From: Leptospira ognonensis
GTDB lineage: Bacteria > Spirochaetota > Leptospiria > Leptospirales > Leptospiraceae
NCBI RefSeq assembly: GCF_004770745.1
Contig: NZ_RQGD01000014.1
Span: forward strand, 241,522-305,521
DNA: 64,000 nt
Reading direction: 5' to 3'
The notes under the pieces were generated by a model. That model searched no databases. It was not told the origin of the DNA and saw only the letters and a program-made list of their open reading frames with translations. The translations under genes and the position numbers were made by a program. This document shows, one piece after another, positions 17,185 through 26,190 of the stretch (within the stretch, counting starts at the first letter, position 1; every line of letters begins with the position of its first letter).

Positions 17185-17613
17185 CTACTCCGATTGACTG
17201 CCAGGAATTGTCGGAACGACTTGAAGCTCACGAATGACCGAAATGAGATGGTCTTTCTTCCAGGGTTTCGTAATGACATGGTCGACTCGACCGACCCGTT
17301 TTGCCCGTTCTAGGGAAATGGGATCGACTTGGCCTGTGAGAAGGATCTTTCGGATGTTTGGAAAATTGAGCTCAAGGTGGATCATAAACTCATCACCCTT
17401 CATTCCAGGCATCAGCCAGTCGCTGACAACGATGACTATCGAATGGTTCGGATCCAAGGTATCATCTATGATGTCTATGGCCTCAGCCGCTGATTCTGCC
17501 GTTTCGTAGATAAATGAATTCCCAAAAGCATTCCGGAGCTGTTCTTTCAGGCTCTCGAGAACGGAGACTTCGTCATCCACGCATAGAAACATCAGTTTAC
17601 GATCTTCGTTCAA
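17185..17613 (-). CDS. Stand-alone response regulator receiver protein
   Basis: 142 residues forming a single receiver domain: LCVDDE acidic pair, IVVSDWLMPG with the phospho-acceptor Asp near residue 65, LLTGQ with the conserved Thr, and ITKPW with the conserved Lys. A short tail follows and there is no output domain. Its ATG overlaps the histidine kinase stop by four bases, so it is the likely cognate partner. Output must come through protein contact, perhaps with the RsbU-type phosphatase at the head of the operon; that last step is inference. Confidence 0.92.
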   Translation of the reverse strand: MNEDRKLMFLCVDDEVSVLESLKEQLRNAFGNSFIYETAESAAEAIDIIDDTLDPNHSIVIVVSDWLMPGMKGDEFMIHLELNFPNIRKILLTGQVDPISLERAKRVGRVDHVITKPWKKDHLISVIRELQVVPTIPGSQSE

Positions 17614-19550
17614 ACAGGCAGCCTCACATGAAAGGTTGTGCCAACACCAACCTCTGATTGAAAGTAAATCTCTCCCTGATGCTTTTCAATGATTTTTTTT
17701 ACAATGCCGAGTCCCAAGCCTGTACCTTCACCGCGGATTTTTGTCGTAAAGAATGGATCAAAAATTTTATCGCCGTCTTCGGCACTTATGCCTTTACCTG
17801 TATCTCGAATCGAAACTTTGACAAAGTTAGGTGAAGCATCTTTCTCGATTGAAATCAAGATTTCACCATTTCCTTCGATCGCCTGAGCAGAATTGTGGAT
17901 TAGATTTGTCCAAACTTGACTCAGTTCATCAGGGAAAGCTTTGATATCAACGTCATAAGTAAAATTTTTTGTCACTTCGATTTCGGATTTTAGAAGACTT
18001 TTGTAAATCACAAGAACAGTCTCAATGTTTTCTGCTAAGTTCACCGTTATTTTCTCACCAGAGTTGTCGCGATGCGAATAGCTTTTTAAGGCAAATACAA
18101 TTTTCGATGCTTTTTCAACAGAATTTTCGATATTTCTAGCATTGGTTTGTAATCTCGAAATTTTATGAATGTATTCTATCACCAAACTGCCGTTTTCTTC
18201 GTGCAGCAAACGGATCCATGACTCCAAAGGAAATGATAAATCAAAGTCTAGTATAAGATCCGCTATATGGTCGGAATTTTCGATCCTCTCTTTTTCCAAA
18301 CTTTCTGCGATTTCTTTCTTTTTCTGACGCCTTTCTCTGCTAGAAAGAAAGAAAATTTTCTGTGCTGGAGTTTTCTCTAAGTTACTTTGTATGACATACT
18401 TAGCATGAGGAGAAAGTGTTTCCGTCGGAAACGACAAAACGAAGGACAATGCATCCTCTACATTCGAGATAGCAGTACGAATCGTACCCAGAGGCGTATT
18501 GATTTCATGCGCAATGCCAGCAACCAATTGACCAAGTGTCGACATTTTTTCCGAGTGAATCAACTGGGTTTCAGCAGCTTTGAGGTCCTCTAAAGCCTGC
18601 GATAGATTTTGATTTGATTGCAACAAGTTTTGATTTGATTCATTTATATCAGAAATAAGTATAGAAATTTTATCTTTTAAGACTCTAAAGGCATTTGCTA
18701 ATCTTCCGATTTCGTCATTCGATTGGTAGCCAATCATAACTTCCCAGTTTTGATTTGCAATTTCATGAGCAATGGAAGTTAGTTCTGAGATCGGATCACT
18801 CACTTTTTCTTTGATAACAATGTAAGAAAAAGAAAGTGATCCGATAAGACTCACTATCACAAGGAACATGCTAATAATTAAATAGATACTGTAACTTTCG
18901 TATTGGCGCACATTATCATTTGTTCTTTTTTCAAGCAATTGAAAAAATTCATCGATAGGTTCCATGATTTCTTTTTTCGATTTATGATATTCACTGCCAT
19001 GCATCAGTGAAATCGCATATTCCCTGTTTGGTTTTCCATTGATTGTAAACTGCCCATTGGAATCTTTATACTTCCCCTTGATCGCATTCAAGGCAATATT
19101 TTCAAGATTTACAAGTTCATCAGAATTGAATTGTGCTGTTTTCAGTTTTTTAAACTCTTCTTCCGTAAAACCAGCTTCAATCATTCGCGATTGAAGAGAA
19201 CTTTTATGTCCTGGCAATGGCTTACGATCTGAAGGAGCTAGAATGAAATCCCAATAAATTCGGTCATAATTTTCTGGACGTTCCTTTTCTCCATTTCGGA
19301 TGGCCAATATTTCATTAAAAATCTGTTCATAAAACTCATTGCCAGTGACCACATAGGTTCGTGCAAAGCGCGTTAGGTCGTCTGAACTTTGCCTCAGTTC
19401 ATCAGCAAGCTTAATGGATTTCAATCGTGTTTCTTGACTGGCTGCCAGAAAAGACTGCACTTGGAAGAGCGTAATCGCAAGAACACCCAGTAGTATTAAT
19501 AAAAAAATATTAAATGAGAAAATGAAATAGAATAAGCGTTTGATGCTCAC
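17610..19550 (-). CDS. Membrane sensor histidine kinase (HAMP)
   Basis: 646 residues from GTG at 19550. TM1 at about 8-33, a mostly helical periplasmic sensor (about 34-221), TM2 at about 222-247, HAMP to about 300 (KVSDPISELTSIAHEIANQN), a coiled coil, HisKA with GIAHEINTP (phospho-acceptor His about 349), a long insertion rich in charged residues between about 375 and 455, and HATPase with NLIHNSAQAIEG, DTGKGI and GTGLGLGIV. The interruption of the HisKA region by roughly 80 charged residues is longer than usual. It is five bases from the upstream phosphatase gene and overlaps the receiver gene by four bases. The signal is unknown. Confidence 0.93.
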   Translation of the reverse strand: MSIKRLFYFIFSFNIFLLILLGVLAITLFQVQSFLAASQETRLKSIKLADELRQSSDDLTRFARTYVVTGNEFYEQIFNEILAIRNGEKERPENYDRIYWDFILAPSDRKPLPGHKSSLQSRMIEAGFTEEEFKKLKTAQFNSDELVNLENIALNAIKGKYKDSNGQFTINGKPNREYAISLMHGSEYHKSKKEIMEPIDEFFQLLEKRTNDNVRQYESYSIYLIISMFLVIVSLIGSLSFSYIVIKEKVSDPISELTSIAHEIANQNWEVMIGYQSNDEIGRLANAFRVLKDKISILISDINESNQNLLQSNQNLSQALEDLKAAETQLIHSEKMSTLGQLVAGIAHEINTPLGTIRTAISNVEDALSFVLSFPTETLSPHAKYVIQSNLEKTPAQKIFFLSSRERRQKKKEIAESLEKERIENSDHIADLILDFDLSFPLESWIRLLHEENGSLVIEYIHKISRLQTNARNIENSVEKASKIVFALKSYSHRDNSGEKITVNLAENIETVLVIYKSLLKSEIEVTKNFTYDVDIKAFPDELSQVWTNLIHNSAQAIEGNGEILISIEKDASPNFVKVSIRDTGKGISAEDGDKIFDPFFTTKIRGEGTGLGLGIVKKIIEKHQGEIYFQSEVGVGTTFHVRLPV

Positions 19551-19555
19551 TGAAG

Positions 19556-20806
19556 CTACCGATCAGAAGTCAAATCAACAGAGACTAAGCAGACATCGTC
19601 ATTGAGAACGGAATCTTCTAGAAATTCCATTAGATCAGAAAAAATACCGGAGATCAAGGCCTCACTGGTTTCGGAACGATGTTCGATGAGGTAATCATAC
19701 AGGATATCTTCATAGAATTGCAAACCCTTCTGTTCAGAACATGCTTCGAGTAGTCCATCAGTGAAAAATAGAATCCGAGAACACCCAGCAAGTGAGATAC
19801 GCTCACTTTTAAATGCAGAATCTTTACTCGCGAGAATTTGGGAACTCAAAATCCCCAATGGTTTTCTTTTATATTTTAACTTCAGCTCCGTTACACTATC
19901 CATTTTAAAAACATACGGGTATGGATGACCTGCATGTGCACAATCCATTTCCTTTTTTTCAAAATCTATTACGGAATATAACGCCGTCACGAATCTACCT
20001 TCAGAATAGTTTAGTATGACATCGTTTAATATAGTGAGAAGCTGTGCCGGGTCTTCTAGAATCTCTTCTGTCATTTTGTGTAAGGTACTTTTAATGATAG
20101 CCGTGATGAATGCAGAAGCGACACCATGCCCTGCTACATCACTGATAAAAATTCCAATTTTATTTTTATCTTTGAAATGCATAAAATCAAAGAAATCTCC
20201 GCCTACTTTATGTAAGGGGAGGTATAATGTTGATATAAATTTGTTTTCTCCTTTTTTAGGTAACATCGCTGTTTGGATTCCGGCTGCGAGTAACAAATCT
20301 CGTTCCATCATTTGGTTTTGCGCTAAAATTTCTTTTGATTTAAGGGCCAGATCCTTCTCGATCATTTTCTTTTCTGTAATATCAAATATGGTAAAACGAA
20401 TCACGATGGCCTCATCTGGTGGTGAGACTACTTTTCCGGAAAGATACACGAATAATTGACTACCATCTTTTTTTTGTAAGGTGACTTCTTGGCTATTGGT
20501 AGTCCCGCCTTCTTTGATTGCTTTAAAATCGATTTCAAATTGAGGTAGGTAGCTTGGTCCGATCAAATTGCGAAAATTAGGACATTGTAAAAGTTCTTTT
20601 CTGGAAAAACAAAGCCAATCCAATAGGGTAACATTTGCTGTTTGTATTCTCCCATGCTCATCGAGATTTAGATAACCGCAGGGAGAGTTATTAAAAAAGT
20701 CATCTAACTGGACATTTTGTAACAGAATCTGGTAGCGTAATTCCTCTAATTCGGCCCTGAGAACTTCCTGGTCCCGCTCAAATATGTCATCTGTACTGAT
20801 CGGCAT
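19556..20806 (-). CDS. PAS - SpoIIE/RsbU-type serine phosphatase
   Basis: 416 residues, soluble. A PAS domain (about 33-150; NSPCGYLNLDEHGRIQTAN opens it, IFDITEKK closes it) is followed by a short coiled coil and a PP2C-type SpoIIE domain (about 190-410) with KVGGDFFDF, SDVAGHGVASA, HAGHPYPY and FFTDGLLEA, the metal-binding Asp residues being intact. Such proteins dephosphorylate anti-sigma-factor antagonists or related STAS proteins. No STAS gene is adjacent; the nearest is at 48656. It heads a three-gene operon with a histidine kinase and a lone receiver, so phosphatase activity may be set by the two-component pair. Start chosen at ATG 20806 behind AGGGAAGG. Confidence 0.9.
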   Translation of the reverse strand: MPISTDDIFERDQEVLRAELEELRYQILLQNVQLDDFFNNSPCGYLNLDEHGRIQTANVTLLDWLCFSRKELLQCPNFRNLIGPSYLPQFEIDFKAIKEGGTTNSQEVTLQKKDGSQLFVYLSGKVVSPPDEAIVIRFTIFDITEKKMIEKDLALKSKEILAQNQMMERDLLLAAGIQTAMLPKKGENKFISTLYLPLHKVGGDFFDFMHFKDKNKIGIFISDVAGHGVASAFITAIIKSTLHKMTEEILEDPAQLLTILNDVILNYSEGRFVTALYSVIDFEKKEMDCAHAGHPYPYVFKMDSVTELKLKYKRKPLGILSSQILASKDSAFKSERISLAGCSRILFFTDGLLEACSEQKGLQFYEDILYDYLIEHRSETSEALISGIFSDLMEFLEDSVLNDDVCLVSVDLTSDR

Positions 20807-20919
20807 AGCCTTCCCTATGCACGATTTTCCTTCTATATCGAAATATTTTGCACGTAGAAAAAAATTTCCTTGTAAGAAAACACAGAAAAGTTACATTTTT
20901 GCCATAATACGGAAAAAAG

Positions 20920-20930
20920 GAACGACGTTC
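20920..20930. promoter_or_regulatory. Short palindrome before the monooxygenase gene
   Basis: GAACG-A-CGTTC, flanked by A- and T-runs, lies 13 bases before the monooxygenase ATG, within the 137-bp divergent gap. TTGTAAGA also occurs twice in this gap (20870-20877 and 20933-20940). Either could be a regulator site; none is assigned. Confidence 0.3.
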
Positions 20931-20943
20931 TTTTGTAAGATTT

Positions 20944-22410
20944 ATGAATGAAACCCCAATCAGAAAACCCTCGATCGCCATCATTGGTGCCGGTATGACT
21001 GGCATCCTGCTTTGTATCAAATTGCAGGAGCTAGGAATTGATGATGTGACCCTCTTTGAAAAGAAAGACGACCTAGGCGGTACTTGGCGGGAAAATACCT
21101 ACCCGGGTGTTGCCTGTGATATACCAGCTCCAATGTATACCTATTCTTTTGAGCCAAACCCGGAGTGGAACTACCGTTTTGCGAGAGGGAATGAAATTCA
21201 AGCATACTTCAAGAAGGTAAGCGAAAAATATAAGGTAACACCGAAGATCCGATTTGGAGAAGCCGTGATCTCTGCAACTTACCAACAGGGAAAATGGACT
21301 ATCAAATCGAGTAAAGACACCACTCTAGCTGTTGATTTCGTGATTTCGGCAACGGGGATTTTACATCACCCTGCAAAACCAAATATACCTGGCCTTGCTT
21401 CTTTTAAAGGTGCATGTTTCCATACAGCTGAATGGGATCATAGTATAGAATTGAAAGGAAAGCGAATCGGTGTTATCGGCACGGGATCGACAGCCGCGCA
21501 AGTCATTCCCGAAATGATAAAAATAGGAAGTAAGGTTTCCGTTTTTCAAAGAACACCTCAATGGATTGTAAATGTTCCTGATAAGCATTATTCGAATCAA
21601 GACAGAGAAAATTGGAGGAAAAATCCCTCAGTCGCAAAACGTTTACATGCATTGTATACTATCGCCGTCGAACAAACGTTTTCGAAGGCAGTGATTGGGA
21701 AAAAGCTTCCGCATGCTCTAATGAGTTTTTTATGTAAGCGGAATTTAAAAAAATCTGTTAAGGATCCTATCTTACGAGCAAAGTTAACTCCAAATTACCG
21801 TGTTGGTTGTAAAAGAGTCATTGTGAATTCAACATTTTACGATGCCATCCAAAAGCCAAATGCCGATTTAGTCACAGAAGCCATTGAAAAAATTACTCCC
21901 GAGGGTGTGGTTACTAAAGATGGAAAAATACATCAATTAGATGTCCTCGTTCTGGCTACAGGGTTTCACCCATTTAATTTCATGCGCCCAATGAACTTAA
22001 CAGGTGAAAACGGAGTGAAAATAGATGATGTGTGGAGTAAAAAAATCCAAGCATACAGATCCATGTTCATTCCTTCTTTCCCGAACTTTATTCTCATGCT
22101 CGGGCCTAATACACCTATTGGTAATTTTTCAGTGATTGCGATGAGTGAGGTACAAGCGAATTATCTCATGCAGGTGATTCGTGATTGGCAACAGAAGAAA
22201 TTTGATGAACTTAGCGTTACCGAAGATGCATTTAAGAATTTTAATGCCTATCTAAAAGCTGGAATGGGAAAAACGGTATGGTTAGGTGGCTGTAATAGTT
22301 GGTATCTTGATGCAGATGGCGATCCTGCAATGTGGCCATACACTTGGAAACAGTGGGAAAAAGAAATGAAAACGCCAGATTACAAAGACTTCGCGATCAA
22401 AACTTTTTAA
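20944..22410 (+). CDS. Flavin-containing Baeyer-Villiger-type monooxygenase
   Basis: 488 residues. FAD-binding GAGMTG is at residues 15-20, GGTWRENTYPGVACD follows, FKGACFHTAEWD matches the Baeyer-Villiger fingerprint FxGxxxHTxxW, and GVIGTGSTAAQV is the NADPH-binding GxGxxx-type loop. The length is usual for this family. It should use NADPH and oxygen to oxidise ketones or related carbonyls, cytoplasmically; the natural substrate cannot be told. It is a single rightward gene, divergent from the phosphatase operon, and its last four bases overlap the convergent srkA gene. Confidence 0.9.
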   Translation: MNETPIRKPSIAIIGAGMTGILLCIKLQELGIDDVTLFEKKDDLGGTWRENTYPGVACDIPAPMYTYSFEPNPEWNYRFARGNEIQAYFKKVSEKYKVTPKIRFGEAVISATYQQGKWTIKSSKDTTLAVDFVISATGILHHPAKPNIPGLASFKGACFHTAEWDHSIELKGKRIGVIGTGSTAAQVIPEMIKIGSKVSVFQRTPQWIVNVPDKHYSNQDRENWRKNPSVAKRLHALYTIAVEQTFSKAVIGKKLPHALMSFLCKRNLKKSVKDPILRAKLTPNYRVGCKRVIVNSTFYDAIQKPNADLVTEAIEKITPEGVVTKDGKIHQLDVLVLATGFHPFNFMRPMNLTGENGVKIDDVWSKKIQAYRSMFIPSFPNFILMLGPNTPIGNFSVIAMSEVQANYLMQVIRDWQQKKFDELSVTEDAFKNFNAYLKAGMGKTVWLGGCNSWYLDADGDPAMWPYTWKQWEKEMKTPDYKDFAIKTF

Positions 22411-23468
22411 CCTTCCCAATCCCAAAAAAAGTCTTTATTGGAAAGCTCCTCTTTAGGAGCTTTTTTCTGATCGAAATTTTCCTCTGGGTAAAGGTCAGAG
22501 GACTCCTGAAGTGCAGTACCCATTTTTTCAAGATCCAAGGTCTCGTTTAACCAATACTCTTCGGTGCCAAAGTGAGGGAATAGATTCGGAAAGGAAGGAT
22601 CCGTCCACCTTTTTGCAATCCAAGCCGCATAATGAATGTAGCGAATCCCTCGCAAGGGTTCAATGAGCTTCAGCCAATTATCCGAAAGTTCTGCAAACTC
22701 CTGGTAACCTTCAAAAAAAAGCTCGCGTTCATATTGCTCTTTGGATCCACCAAACGGGAGTAACATCCAAAAATCTTGAACCACTGGTCCTTCAAGGAAG
22801 TCATCGAAATCCAGAAAGGAAAACCCGTCCTTTGAATGTAATAGATTACCCTTATGACAATCACCATGGATTCGTTGCATGGGAATCGCGTAGGTATTGA
22901 TCAGATTCTCATAAGTTGTAAATGTAATGAGAGCTGCATCCTTGTACCTTTTGAGCAAATTTTGATTTGCGATCCAGCCTCCATCTTCGATGAGGGAGAG
23001 TGCTTTTTGGGCATGGTTTTGGATGTCCAACCTTGGACGATATTTAGTTTGCTTGGCTTTCCCGACGGAATGGATCCGACCAAGTAACCTTCCCAATTGT
23101 TGTAGGTCAGATTCAGCAATTTCTTCAATGATGCGGCCGGTTCTCAGTGGCCATATAGCAAACATTAGATTTTCGAAATCATAAATAGATTTCCCTTTCT
23201 CTAATTGGATTGGAGCGAGTACAGGAATTTCAGCATCTCTTAGTTCAAATAAAAAATCATGCTCTTCCTGAATTTGTTCTTTCGACCATCTTCCTGGGCG
23301 ATAGAATTTTGTTACATAACGAGTTTTATCCTCAACTTCAATATCATACACACGATTTTCTACACTATTTAAAGGGACGCATCTGCCAGTCGGTTCAAAA
23401 CCAATGGATTCCATTGATTTCAGAATGCTATCTGGGTTTAAATGATTAAAAGAAGCAAGATTATTCAC
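22407..23468 (-). CDS. srkA: Stress response serine/threonine kinase SrkA (RdoA/YihE)
   Basis: 353 residues. The sequence tracks the SrkA family closely: LNSVENRVYDIE, TKFYRPGRWSKEQIQEEH, GRLLGRIH, the catalytic HGDCHKGN, the metal-binding FLDFDDF, GPVVQDFWMLLP, and RYIHYAAWIAKRW towards the end. These are aminoglycoside-phosphotransferase-fold protein kinases that in enterobacteria protect against envelope-stress and oxidative killing. It is the last gene of a leftward operon and overlaps the GGDEF gene by four bases. A short charged tail beyond the usual C-terminus is the only difference seen. Confidence 0.95.
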   Translation of the reverse strand: MNNLASFNHLNPDSILKSMESIGFEPTGRCVPLNSVENRVYDIEVEDKTRYVTKFYRPGRWSKEQIQEEHDFLFELRDAEIPVLAPIQLEKGKSIYDFENLMFAIWPLRTGRIIEEIAESDLQQLGRLLGRIHSVGKAKQTKYRPRLDIQNHAQKALSLIEDGGWIANQNLLKRYKDAALITFTTYENLINTYAIPMQRIHGDCHKGNLLHSKDGFSFLDFDDFLEGPVVQDFWMLLPFGGSKEQYERELFFEGYQEFAELSDNWLKLIEPLRGIRYIHYAAWIAKRWTDPSFPNLFPHFGTEEYWLNETLDLEKMGTALQESSDLYPEENFDQKKAPKEELSNKDFFWDWEG

Positions 23469-24361
23469 GTTTTAGACACAATTTGATTTCTACCTGAAAG
23501 TTTCGCTTCATATAGATTTTTATCTGCAATTTTTAACGCATCTGCCGGCGTAATTTCTGGAGAGAGCCTACCTCCTGCGATGCCACCACTAAATGTGATA
23601 GAAAAAGAGGCGTTCTTGTCAGTGGGAATCAAGATCTTTGATATTTGGTTTCTAATTTTATCTAAAACCAAATGCGCATTTTCTAATGAAGTTTCTGGAA
23701 GAAGGATGACAAATTCTTCCCCACCATACCTGGAAACGATATCAGACTTGCGAAGTTGCAATTTTAGTTCCTTGGCAAGCAGGCGCAGTACCGTATCACC
23801 CACATCGTGACCATAGGTATCATTTACATTTTTAAAAAAATCGATATCAATCATCGCGAGAGCAATCGGACGGTCGTGACGCTTACACCGCTGAAATTCT
23901 TGTTCGATTCTTTCAGACATATAGCGTCTGTTATATAAACTGGTTAAGGGATCTTGATGAGATGATTCAAGAAGGCGATCTTGGAGAGATTTTATTCGCA
24001 GGGCACTAAAAATCCTAGCCAATAATTCTACCTCGTCAGCAGGCTTGCGGATAAAGTCCGTGGCACCAGCTTCAATGGCTTCTTTGATTTGGCTAGAATC
24101 GGTATGGCTTGTTACCATAATGATGGGCAACCAACCCGAAGGAGAAAAAGATAAAATCTCATTGATCAGTTCAATGCCGGTTCCGTCAGGTAGCTCCCAG
24201 TCGAGTAGTACTACGTCTATTTTCTCTCTTGCAATGATCATCCGGGCGTGGCCTGCACTTGGAGCACTGACAGCCAAGTAACCATATTTTGTGACCCATC
24301 TCTCTAAAATACGTGATTGGATATCCGAATCTTCGATGATGAGAATTTTTTTGTGTGCCAT
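23465..24361 (-). CDS. Receiver - GGDEF diguanylate cyclase
   Basis: 298 residues. A receiver domain (1-120) with IDVVLLDWELPDG (phospho-acceptor Asp about 54) and IRKPADE is followed by a GGDEF domain (about 135-296) beginning DPLTSLYNRRYM and carrying the active-site SRYGGEEFV at about 211. The active-site form GGEEF is a normal active variant. It should make cyclic di-GMP in response to phosphorylation; no kinase gene is adjacent. No RxxD inhibitory site is obvious immediately upstream of GGEEF. It overlaps srkA by four bases and lies 26 bases after the lipoprotein gene stop. Confidence 0.93.
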   Translation of the reverse strand: MAHKKILIIEDSDIQSRILERWVTKYGYLAVSAPSAGHARMIIAREKIDVVLLDWELPDGTGIELINEILSFSPSGWLPIIMVTSHTDSSQIKEAIEAGATDFIRKPADEVELLARIFSALRIKSLQDRLLESSHQDPLTSLYNRRYMSERIEQEFQRCKRHDRPIALAMIDIDFFKNVNDTYGHDVGDTVLRLLAKELKLQLRKSDIVSRYGGEEFVILLPETSLENAHLVLDKIRNQISKILIPTDKNASFSITFSGGIAGGRLSPEITPADALKIADKNLYEAKLSGRNQIVSKT

Positions 24362-24387
24362 GCAGAAAGATTTTAACCTAACTTAAT

Positions 24388-26190
24388 TTACTTTTTCTTT
24401 TTTTTCGCATCGAGAATTCGATCTGCTTCGCCTTCTTCCATCGGCACACGAACAACAGTCCCGCCTTCCTTACGAATTTGGTCCAAATCGACCACCGCGC
24501 CTGATAGAAGACCATCGGCCTTATTGGTAACATCTTTTACCCCGTACACAACCCATTTTCCTCCCTCTAAGGAAAGAACGAGATAGGAACAATCGGCGAC
24601 GGCAAGAATGGAATGGGCGGAAAGCTGTGAAATCACTTCATAGCTGGCAACGACTCCTGAACCGAGGCCAACTCCCACAGGAATGCCAGCAGATTTTGCA
24701 AGATAATAGATTCCGAAAGCAGTTCCCGTACCAAAGGAGGCAACGGTTCCAACGGTTCCCACTGTGGCTGAAGCTGCTTTGGTTCCTACGTAAGTCGTCG
24801 TTTGAACACCCGCTGAAGTTGCGGTTATGGCGCCGCCTGCTGTTGTCCCAGTCACAGCAAGGCCACCACCTAAAATGGATTGGGTCGTGGTCACACCGAT
24901 CAATGAAATCGGTGCCAGCAGATACTTACCAGATTTTTCGGTTAGAATGCTGGCTCCTTTGGTACTATACTTGGATGTTTTTCTAGCTACATAGGAGGAG
25001 GCATTGCCGCCTGCTTTTAACGATTCATATGATTCGCCAAGTACAATCTCAGTGCTACCCAAAAGGGCACCTAGCGCCAATTTTACGTTGGGTGCGACAA
25101 TATAAACAGTACCTTTACCTGCAACGGTAATCGTTTCAGCCAATACATACACTCCCGTGGTGGCTCCGACGGTAATGACAGCTGCAGGATAAACAACGGT
25201 ATTCACGGCTATATAGCCGACGGAAAGAATACCAATTTTACCTATTGGAGCAATGATTGAATCATAAAAAATTGCCTTTGTCGTTTTGGCGAAAGCCTTT
25301 AATAGTGAGAATGACAAACCCTCCCCATCTGCGATGGATTCTATGTCTTTGCCTGCACTTTTTAATTCGTTTTTGGCAGTATTTCCATAATTGAAAATGG
25401 TTTCTGTCCACAAATCGGAGATTCCATTGGAAATATCATTTCGAATGTCAGTCACTGTCGAAAAAGAATTTTTATAAGTTCCACCCTCAATCTCTTCGTA
25501 AGAATCTTCCCATGCAGATTTTAAGGACTCGTCCATGTCCACATAACCAATCACAAAGGATTCAAAGGAATCTTTAAAAGTTTGATTATAGGATTTCATG
25601 CGTGCTTTAAATTCGGGAGACTTTTCTTTTTGTTCAGCGTCTTTAAAACGGTCTTCGGCCCAAGCATCCCAATCTTTACGCAACTGTTCGCTATTTTTAA
25701 TCACGTCGGCATGCGCTTTTTTCCCTGCTTCGAAAGATCCACCTATCAACCCATAGGCTTTTGCGTTGGAAACGTACATGATATAAATTCCCGGAAGAGT
25801 CGCCGAATCTTGTAAATAACTGACTGCATCGTTTCCTGACTCCGAAACATTCTCTGCATAAGACCAACTTGTCTTCGTTCCTTCTTTTACAACGATCACA
25901 GATTCTTTTGCTTTCTGGAAGGCTTTAGAAAATTCTTGTTTTGCGAAACCCACACGTCGTCCAAGAAGAAAAATTTCTCCTTCTTCCATGGGAGGGATAA
26001 ATTTGATACTCGTACCTGCTAGAGGTACGGCCCCTTGAAAATACAAAGACTTATGTCCTTCACCGATTAGCTTTTTAGAATTTTTCAGTGGGTCATCTTT
26101 GTCTTTCGCCGTCGACGAACAAGAGATAGATGTCAGTATGAAAAAACAAAACAGTATTGCTTGGTAAGGGATGGATTCAGAGTATCTCAT
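24388..26190 (-). CDS. Large Gly/Thr/Ala-rich lipoprotein (paralogue B)
   Basis: 600 residues. The N-terminus MRYSESIPYQAILFCFFIL ends in SISCSS, a good lipobox. Residues 30-300 are charged and helical; residues about 310-530 are a low-complexity, Gly/Thr/Ala/Val-rich stretch with alternating hydrophobic runs (for example GALLGSTEIVLGES and TVGTVGTVASFGTG). A short domain follows with WVVYGVKD, GLLSGAVVDLDQIRKEGGTVV and a Lys-rich tail. The same plan, including a closing G-x-x-(V/I)-(V/I)-(D/N)-L-(D/E)-x-x-(R/K)-K-E-G motif, occurs in the gene just upstream, so they are tandem paralogues. I do not recognise a family. The hydrophobic middle could insert in or coat a membrane. Start overlaps the paralogue's stop (ATGA). 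Confidence 0.8.
   Translation of the reverse strand: MRYSESIPYQAILFCFFILTSISCSSTAKDKDDPLKNSKKLIGEGHKSLYFQGAVPLAGTSIKFIPPMEEGEIFLLGRRVGFAKQEFSKAFQKAKESVIVVKEGTKTSWSYAENVSESGNDAVSYLQDSATLPGIYIMYVSNAKAYGLIGGSFEAGKKAHADVIKNSEQLRKDWDAWAEDRFKDAEQKEKSPEFKARMKSYNQTFKDSFESFVIGYVDMDESLKSAWEDSYEEIEGGTYKNSFSTVTDIRNDISNGISDLWTETIFNYGNTAKNELKSAGKDIESIADGEGLSFSLLKAFAKTTKAIFYDSIIAPIGKIGILSVGYIAVNTVVYPAAVITVGATTGVYVLAETITVAGKGTVYIVAPNVKLALGALLGSTEIVLGESYESLKAGGNASSYVARKTSKYSTKGASILTEKSGKYLLAPISLIGVTTTQSILGGGLAVTGTTAGGAITATSAGVQTTTYVGTKAASATVGTVGTVASFGTGTAFGIYYLAKSAGIPVGVGLGSGVVASYEVISQLSAHSILAVADCSYLVLSLEGGKWVVYGVKDVTNKADGLLSGAVVDLDQIRKEGGTVVRVPMEEGEADRILDAKKKKK

Noticed and set aside
24627..24986. 119-codon plus-strand frame within the lipoprotein gene
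   Set aside because: It has no ribosome binding site or recognisable domain and is opposite a Gly/Thr-rich coding stretch that tends to leave open antisense frames.
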